7,500 nt of DNA from Bacteriovoracaceae bacterium (GTDB taxonomy: Bacteria; Bdellovibrionota; Bacteriovoracia; Bacteriovoracales; Bacteriovoracaceae). Below the pieces are notes generated by a model, which saw only the letters and a list, made by a program, of their open reading frames with translations, searched no databases and was not told the DNA's origin. The translations under genes and the position numbers were made by a program. Location: positions 1 through 7,500 of the forward strand of contig JAKLJM010000006.1 in NCBI GenBank assembly GCA_023151145.1, in the 5' to 3' direction. Of this stretch, positions 1-5,668 are shown piece after piece (the stretch's first letter is position 1; each line of letters opens with the position of its first letter).

Positions 1-2
1 AT

Positions 3-953
3 CCGATTTTATTCCAACACGTTTTCTGGATCTTTGGTCACCCAGAAGTTTACATCCTTATTCTTCCAGCTTGGGGAATCGTGTCTGACTTATTATCGTT
101 TTTCGCTAGAAAGCCAGCTTTTGGTGCAAAATCAACAGCTCTTTCCATGACTGCGATTACGATTCTTTCGACGTTAGTTTACGGTCACCATATGTACACA
201 ACTCAAATGTCTCCATTATTAACTCAGACATTTATGTTATTAACGATGACGATTTCAATTCCTTCTGCCGTATTTTTTGCTAACTGGCTTGGAACTCTTT
301 GGAAAGGCGCGATTAGATTTCACACTCCAATGCTATTTTCTTTGGGTGTAGTTTTCGTTTTCGGTCTAGGTGGACTAACTGGTCTTTACCTAGCAACCGT
401 AACAACAGACTTATACTTACACGATACTTACTTCGTTGTTGGTCACTTCCATTACACGATGGCAGCCTCTGTTTTATTAGGTGGATTCGCAGCTACATAT
501 TTTTGGTTTCCAAAAATGTTTGGTCGCATGATGCATGAAGGTTTAGGGAAGATTCACTTCTGGATTACGATGGCAGGTCTTAACGGTGTCTTCATGGGAA
601 TGATGGTTATTGGATGGGCCGGTATGCACAGACGTATCTACAATCCATTTGTTTATGAATACCTACAAAAATTAATTCCATTGAATACGTTTGTTACAAT
701 TTCAGCGCTTACAATGGGTGCAGCTCAAATTTTCTTCGTCATCAATTTCATTTATTCAATGTATTGGGGACCAAAAGCTTCTCAAAACCCTTGGGAAGTT
801 GGGACACTTGAGTGGACAATTCCAAGTCCTGCTCCACACTATAACTTTGATGTGATTCCAGTTGTAAAATGTGGACCACATGAATTTGCTAACCCAAATT
901 TAAAAGACGGGAAAGATTTCCAGTACCAAACGGAAGAATTAGTTAAAGCATAA
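3..953 (+). CDS. ctaD: Cytochrome c oxidase subunit I (haem-copper oxidase, A-type), 5'-truncated
   Basis: Catalytic subunit of the inner-membrane terminal oxidase that reduces O2 to water and pumps protons. The reading frame is open from the window edge, so the true start lies upstream; the GTG at 81 is internal. The 316 residues present cover canonical helices VI-XII. Visible landmarks: GHPEVY at 36-53 (CuB histidine, the Glu of A1-type D-channels, and the Tyr that cross-links to it), GHHMYT with the other two CuB histidines (186-191), and HDTYFVVGHFHY with the haem a3 and haem a axial histidines (444-446 and 450-452). One oddity: in helix VIII the usual IPTGVK reads IPSAVF, so the K-channel lysine is replaced by Phe (273-275). 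The hydrophilic C-terminus is otherwise family-like (LEWTIPSPAPHYNF). Followed 13 nt later by subunit III. The identity is secure; only the functional consequence of the Lys change is open. Confidence 0.97.
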   Translation, partial: PILFQHVFWIFGHPEVYILILPAWGIVSDLLSFFARKPAFGAKSTALSMTAITILSTLVYGHHMYTTQMSPLLTQTFMLLTMTISIPSAVFFANWLGTLWKGAIRFHTPMLFSLGVVFVFGLGGLTGLYLATVTTDLYLHDTYFVVGHFHYTMAASVLLGGFAATYFWFPKMFGRMMHEGLGKIHFWITMAGLNGVFMGMMVIGWAGMHRRIYNPFVYEYLQKLIPLNTFVTISALTMGAAQIFFVINFIYSMYWGPKASQNPWEVGTLEWTIPSPAPHYNFDVIPVVKCGPHEFANPNLKDGKDFQYQTEELVKA

Positions 954-966
954 TTAAGAGAAAAAA

Positions 967-1554
967 ATGCAAACACAAACAGTAAATAACATTCCCAACA
1001 ATACAGCATCGAAGAGAGTTATCTCTTCGGTGGCTATTGTTACGGCTTTAGTTTCATTTACCATGTTGTTTGCAACCTTAATGCTAGGATTTACGATTTA
1101 TCGATTAACTTCACCAGTATGGCCACCACAAGGGATGAGAAGACCTGATCTTTTCCTGCCTATGCTAAGTACGATTATTATTGGTTTAAGTTCTTTGATT
1201 TTTTATAAATTTGAAAATGCATTAAAAAACAAAGAATTAAAATTACCTTACTTGATTACGACCATCGCCCTTGGCGCTGGTTTTATGGTTGCTCAGTTTA
1301 TTTTTTGGCAATCACTTAAAGCACAAGGAATTTTTGTATCTTCGGGATTATATCCATCAATTATATATGCATTTACTTGGATACATGCAGCCCATGTTGT
1401 CGCAGCTTTCTTTATGTTGATTTGGCTTTACGCTAAACTTCAGAAAGAGGCTGAGCTTGAAATGCAAATATTAAGAACTGAGAATGTTGGAAAGTTTTGG
1501 CATTTCTTAGGAATTGTTTGGTTAATAATGTTTATTACAATTTTTATTTTATAG
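967..1554 (+). CDS. ctaE: Cytochrome c oxidase subunit III (five-helix form)
   Basis: Structural subunit III of the haem-copper oxidase; in the family it stabilises subunit I and supports proton uptake into the D-channel. The protein is 195 aa with about five membrane segments (roughly 17-45, 63-80, 96-115, 131-156, 177-195), the usual short bacterial form that lacks the first two helices of the seven-helix version. Family signatures are RLTSPVWPPQG (46-56), IHAAHVV (139-145, the HGxHV position with Ala for Gly) and FWHFLGIVWL (177-186). In the last motif the commonly acidic residue of WHFVDVVW is Gly. The start ATG is preceded by AAGAGA, a modest ribosome-binding site. It lies 13 nt after ctaD and 27 nt before the cytochrome c gene, so co-transcription is very likely. 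Confidence 0.93.
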   Translation: MQTQTVNNIPNNTASKRVISSVAIVTALVSFTMLFATLMLGFTIYRLTSPVWPPQGMRRPDLFLPMLSTIIIGLSSLIFYKFENALKNKELKLPYLITTIALGAGFMVAQFIFWQSLKAQGIFVSSGLYPSIIYAFTWIHAAHVVAAFFMLIWLYAKLQKEAELEMQILRTENVGKFWHFLGIVWLIMFITIFIL

Positions 1555-1571
1555 TTAGTTATAGATTTATT

Positions 1572-1576
1572 GAGGA
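1572..1576 (+). promoter_or_regulatory. Ribosome-binding site deciding the cytochrome c start
   Basis: GAGGA lies 5 nt before the ATG at 1582. A TTG in the same frame at 1570 overlaps this motif and has no Shine-Dalgarno of its own. The ATG also begins a clean lipoprotein signal peptide. Confidence 0.75.
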
Positions 1577-1581
1577 ACAAC

Positions 1582-2472
1582 ATGTTGAAAAACGTAAAAA
1601 TTATTCTTGGATTAGTCGCTTTAATGGCACTTACTTCTTGTAAAGATTCTCATTTCAAAGAAGATAAGGTTTTTGCAGGTGGTGTGTACGCTACTAAAGA
1701 ATCATTAAATCACGGGCTATCAATTTACACTGAATACTGTATGGCTTGTCACGGTGTAACTGGTGAAGGAAATGGAGTTGCCTCAAAAGGTCTTTATCCA
1801 CCACCTCGTAATTTAACAAAAGGTATCTACAAGTTCGGAAATGTCGTTTCTGGAGAGTTGCCACACGATGAAGACTTCAAGCAGATCCTGAAAAAAGGCC
1901 TTCATGGAACAGCAATGCTTCCATGGGATTTATCAGACCAACAAGCTCACGATGTTATCCAATACATTAAAACTTTTGCTCCTCAGACTTGGGAAGGAAA
2001 AGATAAAAAATTAGGGACGAAAATCGTAGTTACAAAAGATCCTTATGCTGAAGTTCACGTAGATTCAGCGATTCAAAGAGGTAAAGAAGTTTACCACACG
2101 GTAGCTCAATGTTGGACTTGCCATAGAGCATACGCTACTCATGCAGAATTAAGTGCTTTTAACCAAAAAATTAATGGTGAACCACTTACTGATTTTGATC
2201 CAGAAATGTACAAAATTAAAGCTCAGCCATCAGAGCACGGCGGACCAACAATTCCGTCTGAGTTTACTTGGGATTCTGTTCGATCTGCGCAAACAGTTGA
2301 AGAGATTTATGTTCGTTTAAATGCAGGCGTTGGTGGAACATCTATGCCTTCTTGGAAAGGAACACTTCAAGATGATGAGATTTGGGCGGTATCTTATTAT
2401 GTTAAATCTCTAATGGATTTAAAAGGTAAGCATGCTGAACGTAAAAAATTTGTAGATGCAATTAAAAATTAA
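1582..2472 (+). CDS. Di-haem cytochrome c lipoprotein of the oxidase operon
   Basis: Predicted periplasm-facing electron carrier, 296 aa from the ATG at 1582. Residues 1-20 form a lipoprotein signal (Lys at 3 and 6, hydrophobic core, lipobox LTSC), so Cys20 is probably lipidated. Two class I c-type haem domains follow. Domain 1 has CMACH at 53-57 and a likely distal Met112 in GTAMLPW; domain 2 has CWTCH at 177-181 and a likely Met255 in GTSMPSW. Each half ends in a similar helix (DVIQYIKTF and AVSYYVKSL), suggesting a domain duplication. The second domain has about 75 residues between CxxCH and Met, with a segment TIPSEFTWDSVRS like those in other di-haem cytochromes. Its place between subunit III and SCO suggests it delivers electrons to this oxidase. 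That role is inferred from context; a subunit of a larger quinol:cytochrome complex encoded upstream is an alternative. Confidence 0.9.
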   Translation: MLKNVKIILGLVALMALTSCKDSHFKEDKVFAGGVYATKESLNHGLSIYTEYCMACHGVTGEGNGVASKGLYPPPRNLTKGIYKFGNVVSGELPHDEDFKQILKKGLHGTAMLPWDLSDQQAHDVIQYIKTFAPQTWEGKDKKLGTKIVVTKDPYAEVHVDSAIQRGKEVYHTVAQCWTCHRAYATHAELSAFNQKINGEPLTDFDPEMYKIKAQPSEHGGPTIPSEFTWDSVRSAQTVEEIYVRLNAGVGGTSMPSWKGTLQDDEIWAVSYYVKSLMDLKGKHAERKKFVDAIKN

Positions 2473-2488
2473 TCAATTAGAGAATTAA

Positions 2489-3199
2489 ATGACGGCAATG
2501 GTAGAAGAAATGAAGCATAATCAAAATTTTATCCACAAGATAGCTTCTTCAAAGCTATTTTGGGTAATTACGATTTTTACATTTTTTACTTACCCAATCT
2601 ATCGATCGTTAAATAGAACACTACCGCCACCACTACCTGTGTATGCTACAGTTCCTGAATTTTCATTTACTAATGAGTTTGGGAAACCTTTTGGTTCAAA
2701 AGAATTAAAAGGTAAATTTTATGTAGCAAATTTCTTTTTTACTTCATGTCCATCAACTTGCCCAAGACTTATGGAGAAAATGGATGTTATTCAAAAAAGA
2801 ATTAAGGGTGTTGGTTCAAAGATGGCGATTGTTTCATTCACCGTAAATCCTGAAACGGACACAGTTGATGAAATGTATAAGTACGCCAGAAAAAGACATG
2901 CGAATCCTCATATTTGGTCATTTTTGACTGGTGATAAAGCCCAACTACAAAAAACAGTTGTGGAAGGCTTCAAGGTTCCAATGGGGGATGGCAAAGTACC
3001 CATGGATGGTGTCGTTGATGGCAAGACTGTAACTATGATGGACATCGTTCATTCGGAAAAAGTAGTTTTAGTCGATGATCAAGGTAGAATTCGCGGATAT
3101 TACTCAGTTGATAAAGAAAATATGGATAAGATGATGATTGATATAGGATTATTAATTAATAATGCTTTCACAATCCCATCAAAGAATGAAGGAGTTTAA
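2489..3199 (+). CDS. sco: SCO1/SenC family copper chaperone for cytochrome oxidase
   Basis: Membrane-anchored thioredoxin-fold protein that, in this family, matures the CuA site of oxidase subunit II. Length 236 aa. A short cytoplasmic N-terminus is followed by one membrane anchor at about 22-37 and a Pro-rich linker (LPPPLPVY), then the SCO domain. Copper ligands are visible: CPSTCP with Cys87 and Cys91, and the distal His188 in DIVHSEKVVLVDDQG. The segment VSFTVNPETDTVDEM is the typical SCO strand-helix region. The start at 2489 is weakly supported (AGAGAA upstream); in-frame ATGs at 2498 and 2510 are possible and would only shorten the cytoplasmic tail. It begins 16 nt after the cytochrome c stop and ends 1 nt before subunit IV. 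The presence of SCO implies that the unseen subunit II has a CuA centre. Confidence 0.93.
   Translation: MTAMVEEMKHNQNFIHKIASSKLFWVITIFTFFTYPIYRSLNRTLPPPLPVYATVPEFSFTNEFGKPFGSKELKGKFYVANFFFTSCPSTCPRLMEKMDVIQKRIKGVGSKMAIVSFTVNPETDTVDEMYKYARKRHANPHIWSFLTGDKAQLQKTVVEGFKVPMGDGKVPMDGVVDGKTVTMMDIVHSEKVVLVDDQGRIRGYYSVDKENMDKMMIDIGLLINNAFTIPSKNEGV
3189..3194 (+). promoter_or_regulatory. Ribosome-binding site deciding the subunit IV start
   Basis: AAGGAG, 6 nt before the ATG at 3201 and embedded in the last codons of the SCO gene. It favours 3201 over the upstream in-frame ATG at 3162, which would overlap SCO by 38 nt and has no matching site. Confidence 0.8.
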
Positions 3200-3200
3200 C

Positions 3201-3485
3201 ATGGCAGCTGGCCACGCACACAAAAGTCATAAAACACAATACATCATTGTTTTTGTCGTTTTGGCAGCATTAACAGTTTTAGAATTAATGATTCCTGGAC
3301 TAGATACCGTGTATGCCTATAAAGCAGCAGGTTTAGTTGGATTAGCAGTCGCGAAAGCATTTGTAGTTGCTTATTTCTATATGCACTTAAATGAAGAGAG
3401 AGCTTGGTTAAAATTTATTGCCGCAATTCCATGTGTGGCAGCCCTTTATGCCGTAGGATTAATACTAGAAGCAATGTATAGATAA
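3201..3485 (+). CDS. ctaF: Cytochrome c oxidase subunit IV family small membrane protein
   Basis: Small accessory subunit of bacterial haem-copper oxidases (prokaryotic COX4 type), 94 aa. A His/Lys-rich N-terminus (AAGHAHKSHKTQ) leads into three membrane segments at about 13-31, 37-58 and 67-91. The second carries the family hallmark AKAFVVAYFYMHL (49-61), followed by a charged turn NEERAW. The last gene of the oxidase operon, it starts 1 nt after the SCO stop and ends directly in the terminator hairpin. The precise function of this subunit in bacteria is poorly defined; assembly or stability is the usual suggestion. Confidence 0.87.
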   Translation: MAAGHAHKSHKTQYIIVFVVLAALTVLELMIPGLDTVYAYKAAGLVGLAVAKAFVVAYFYMHLNEERAWLKFIAAIPCVAALYAVGLILEAMYR

Positions 3486-3514
3486 AAAAGGGAAGCCAAG
3501 CTTCCCTTTTTTTT
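3484..3514. terminator. Bidirectional intrinsic terminator between convergent operons
   Basis: The stem AAAAAAGGGAAGC (3484-3496) pairs perfectly with GCTTCCCTTTTTT (3500-3512) across a 3-nt loop, followed by T to 3514. The T tract serves the + strand oxidase operon and the A tract serves the - strand dps gene, whose stop codon begins at 3519. The structure also overlaps the last codon of the subunit IV gene. Confidence 0.92.
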
Positions 3515-3516
3515 GC

Positions 3517-3993
3517 TTATTTTTCTAACAAACTTCTTAACATCCATGCCGTTTTTTCATGAATTTGTAATCTTTGAGTTAATAAATCCGCTGTCGGTTC
3601 ATCGTGAGCTTCATCTGCTAGTGGAAAAATACTTCGCGCAGTTTTTGCTACTTGTTCTTGTCCTAAAACTAATTCAGCAATCATTTTCTCTGCCGACATA
3701 TTCCCTGTAGATTCTTTAATTGAAGTTAGTTTTGAAAATTCTGCATATGAGCCAGGTGCTTTTTCACCCAGGGATCTTATTCTTTCAGCGATAGCATCAA
3801 CTGCTAATGCTAATTCATTATACTGACCTTCAAACATTGTATGAAGAGTTTGAAAATGTGGACCAGTAACATTCCAATGAAAATTGTGTGTTTTTAAATA
3901 GAGCGTGTACGTATCGGCCAACAGGTGTGACAGACCTTTAGCAATTTTTTGTCTTTGTTTCTCGTTAATACCAATGTCGATTTTTGTTTTCAT
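3517..3993 (-). CDS. dps: Dps family ferritin-like DNA-binding / iron-storage protein
   Basis: Dodecameric mini-ferritin that, in the family, oxidises Fe(II) with H2O2 and mineralises iron, protecting DNA from oxidative damage. Length 158 aa, normal for Dps. The inter-subunit ferroxidase residues are all present with the exact family spacing: His39, His51, Glu55, Asp66, Glu70, in HNFHWNVTGPHFQTLH and AVDAIAERI. The N-terminus has several Lys/Arg (MKTKIDIG, KQRQKIAK) that could contact DNA, but DNA binding is not certain. The start ATG (3993) is preceded by AGGAGA at 4004-3999, 5 nt away. This site overlaps the stop codon of the upstream ZIP gene, indicating one transcript and possibly coupled translation. 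Expression may therefore follow metal control of the ZIP gene, although a private promoter within the ZIP gene cannot be excluded. Confidence 0.96.
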   Translation of the reverse strand: MKTKIDIGINEKQRQKIAKGLSHLLADTYTLYLKTHNFHWNVTGPHFQTLHTMFEGQYNELALAVDAIAERIRSLGEKAPGSYAEFSKLTSIKESTGNMSAEKMIAELVLGQEQVAKTARSIFPLADEAHDEPTADLLTQRLQIHEKTAWMLRSLLEK

Positions 3994-4002
3994 TTATTTC
4001 TC

Positions 4003-4746
4003 CTATATTGTTAATAACGCCATTAATGAAAATCCTACTATAAAATTTTTATTAAAAACATTTTGTAGATCATATTTTGTCATTTTTTCAAAAATCTCAC
4101 TGATGGCAATTTTCATCATAGCACCTCCTGCGAATGCTAAAATGAAGGGGAATAAGCTATTCAGTTGAAAATTTAGCAGTCCACCGAGGAGGCCACCAAT
4201 TAATTCAACTAAAGCAGTAATGACTACACCGAAGAATGCTAGCCACGGTTGAATCCCTAGTGAAAATAAACTTAAGCCAGTGGTAAATCCTTCTGGAATG
4301 TTTTGTAGTCCGATGGCACTCACTAATGAATAGGTATGTGCTGATTGAGCATGAGATAGAGAAGCTCCTGCCGCTAATCCTTCAGGTAGATTATGAATCG
4401 CCATTGCAATAAAAAACGCTAATGATTTTTTGCTCTTTGTATTTTGAAAATAATTTAATTTATCAAAAAATTTTTGAATAAAAATTAAGACCATCGCCCC
4501 CATTATAAGCGAGAATGTAACACCAAATAAATTGAACACACTTCGTTCTTTCATTTCAAAAAATGCGGGTAATATTAAACCAAAGGCTGATGCAGAAAGC
4601 ATAAAACCGACAAAAAAATCTGCATCAAAATAATCTTTAATAAATGACTTATGGCGAGCGAAGTAAAAAAACAATCCGCCCACAATTGTTAGAAGTGCGA
4701 GAGCGCCTCCACCATACAGTCCTAGTAATAATGCTTCATTTTTCAT
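4003..4746 (-). CDS. ZIP family divalent metal transporter (GufA-like)
   Basis: Inner-membrane importer of divalent metals such as Zn(II), Fe(II) or Mn(II); the substrate cannot be read from the sequence. Length 247 aa with about eight membrane segments (starting near 8, 44, 71, 108, 138, 168, 196 and 233). The two core motifs are AIHNLPEG in the fourth helix (His118, Asn119, Glu122) and GLQNIPEG in the fifth (Gln148, Asn149, Glu152), with Glu181 in the sixth. Gln at 148 rather than His is typical of the GufA/BbZIP subfamily as opposed to ZupT. The cytoplasmic loop between helices three and four (about 92-107) is Lys-rich, without a His cluster. Start 4746 has GGGAG at 4759-4755. That site lies within an inverted repeat (see 4754-4781). 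The gene ends in TAG 9 nt before dps, pairing metal uptake with iron storage. Confidence 0.92.
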   Translation of the reverse strand: MKNEALLLGLYGGGALALLTIVGGLFFYFARHKSFIKDYFDADFFVGFMLSASAFGLILPAFFEMKERSVFNLFGVTFSLIMGAMVLIFIQKFFDKLNYFQNTKSKKSLAFFIAMAIHNLPEGLAAGASLSHAQSAHTYSLVSAIGLQNIPEGFTTGLSLFSLGIQPWLAFFGVVITALVELIGGLLGGLLNFQLNSLFPFILAFAGGAMMKIAISEIFEKMTKYDLQNVFNKNFIVGFSLMALLTI

Positions 4747-4753
4747 AGGTGTT

Positions 4754-4781
4754 TCTCCCTACAACTATTATCGTAGGGAGA
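4754..4781. promoter_or_regulatory. Inverted repeat over the ZIP-gene ribosome-binding site: operator or leader hairpin
   Basis: TCTCCCTAC (4754-4762) and GTAGGGAGA (4773-4781) are perfect 9-bp inverted arms around a 10-nt centre. On the - strand the downstream arm contains the GGGAG Shine-Dalgarno of the ZIP gene, and the centre contains GATAAT, a near-consensus -10. It could be a repressor operator centred on a promoter or an RNA hairpin hiding the ribosome-binding site. No T tract follows, so it is not a terminator. A TTGACC lies next to it (4787-4782), but no -10 box fits at the right distance. Confidence 0.6.
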
Positions 4782-4835
4782 GGTCAATAGATATATTCAA
4801 TTAAGTTTATGAACTGATAGAGAGCCTATAGGTGG

Positions 4836-5423
4836 TTAGTTTTTAGCGTTTAAGTCTAGATCAATACTAAGGATTTTATCGCCTTTAGATATCTTTGGTA
4901 AAATTTCAAGACCTTCAATAACTTGGCCAAAGACTGTGTATTTTCCATCTAAATGAGGTGAAGTAGTTAGGGAAATGTAGAACTGAGAATCACCACTATT
5001 AATATCTAAGCTTCTCGCAATTGCTATGGTTCCTTTGATGTGCTGAATATCATTGCTTTCCAAAGGAATTTTCACACCGCTTCCACCTGTACCAGTTCCA
5101 GTTGGGTCACCAGTTTGAATAATAAAGTTAGGAATAACTCTATGGAAAGTGAGTCCATTATAAAAACCATTTTGAATGAGTTGTAATATCCTCTTAGATG
5201 TAACGGGAGCCTTTTTAGCGTAAAACCTAAAGACGATATCTCCGTGAATTGTCTTTATAGTAGCAAAAGCAGTTGATAATCCTGAGTTATCAGTTTTTAA
5301 ATCTAAATTGCTAAAGTTTTCACTACCTTTTCCCGAAACATTCACCCGTGTGTTTGAGTCTGAGCATGATAATAAAGTTAAGCTAAATAAAATAATAACT
5401 AGTGAATATAAGTGTGTTTTCAT
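4836..5423 (-). CDS. Exported cyclophilin-type peptidyl-prolyl cis-trans isomerase (lipoprotein)
   Basis: Cyclophilin that interconverts cis and trans Xaa-Pro bonds, probably acting in the periplasm. Length 195 aa. Residues 1-20 form a lipoprotein signal with lipobox LLSC (Cys20), then a Ser/Asn-rich linker to about 50. The single cyclophilin domain covers about 52-190. Visible motifs: FHRVIPNFIIQTGD (93-106) with catalytic Arg95, Phe100 and Gln103; GTIAIARS (131-138) and NSGDSQFYI (142-150); and HLDGKYTVFG (157-166), where Leu occupies the cyclosporin-contact Trp site, as in most bacterial forms. Start 5423 has AAGGGG 7 nt upstream. It is co-oriented with the ZIP gene across an 89-nt gap without a clear terminator, so read-through is possible, but no functional link is evident. 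Confidence 0.93.
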   Translation of the reverse strand: MKTHLYSLVIILFSLTLLSCSDSNTRVNVSGKGSENFSNLDLKTDNSGLSTAFATIKTIHGDIVFRFYAKKAPVTSKRILQLIQNGFYNGLTFHRVIPNFIIQTGDPTGTGTGGSGVKIPLESNDIQHIKGTIAIARSLDINSGDSQFYISLTTSPHLDGKYTVFGQVIEGLEILPKISKGDKILSIDLDLNAKN

Positions 5424-5448
5424 TATTAACCCCTTAATTATTCATTGA

Positions 5449-5478
5449 ATTATACACGTTTAATTAAAAAGAATTAAA
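5449..5478 (-). promoter_or_regulatory. Probable promoter of the cyclophilin gene
   Basis: A perfect TATAAT lies on the - strand at 5454-5449, about 26 nt before the start codon at 5423. The expected -35 position (5477-5472) reads TTAATT, a weak match. The -10 box is well supported and the -35 is not. Confidence 0.55.
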
Positions 5479-5542
5479 AAAAGAAAGATTTTTAAAGTTT
5501 TTTTTAAAATAGGTTTGACAGATTAAATCGTATCACTTAAAT
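5465..5542 (+). promoter_or_regulatory. Stable-RNA operon promoter with A/T-rich UP element
   Basis: TTGACA at 5515-5520 is a perfect -35, followed after 16 nt by TTAAAT at 5537-5542 as a likely -10. Upstream, 5465-5510 is almost entirely A and T with phased A and T runs, as in UP elements of rRNA promoters. Transcription would begin near 5549, giving about 45 nt before the tRNA. The region is shared with the divergent cyclophilin promoter. Confidence 0.72.
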
Positions 5543-5592
5543 TCCTCTTCACCTTGAAGTGAAGAACTGATAGACACTACAAAATAATTTTT

Positions 5593-5668
5593 GGGGGTGT
5601 AGCTCAGTTGGGAGAGCATCTGCTTTGCACGCAGAGGGTCGCAGGTTCGACTCCTGTCATCTCCACCA
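5593..5668 (+). tRNA. tRNA-Ala (anticodon UGC)
   Basis: 76 nt including an encoded CCA. The acceptor arm GGGGGTG pairs with CATCTCC, with a G3:U70 wobble that is the alanine identity element. The D arm is GCTC/GAGC. The anticodon stem TCTGC/GCAGA encloses TTTGCAC, anticodon TGC at 5626-5628. The T arm is GCAGG-TTCGACT-CCTGT. It lies in front of the 16S gene and shares its promoter, so it is probably cut from the same precursor. Most bacteria carry this tRNA in the 16S-23S spacer instead. Confidence 0.97.

Noticed and set aside
81..953. GTG at 81 as the start of subunit I
   Set aside because: The frame is open to the window edge and encodes the essential GHPEVY motif upstream of 81, so the gene is truncated by the window rather than starting there.
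1570..1581. TTG at 1570 as the start of the cytochrome c gene
   Set aside because: It overlaps the GAGGA ribosome-binding site that serves the ATG at 1582, and the signal peptide is cleaner from that ATG.
3162..3200. ATG at 3162 as the start of subunit IV
   Set aside because: It would overlap SCO by 38 nt without its own ribosome-binding site, while the ATG at 3201 has AAGGAG at good spacing.
3513..4168. Small + strand open frames opposite dps and the ZIP gene
   Set aside because: They lie antisense to well-supported genes, show no family signature and have no convincing ribosome-binding sites.
4811..5574. Exact 11-nt repeat GAACTGATAGA at 4811 and 5564
   Set aside because: Short, only two copies, with unrelated flanks and contexts; chance is a sufficient explanation.
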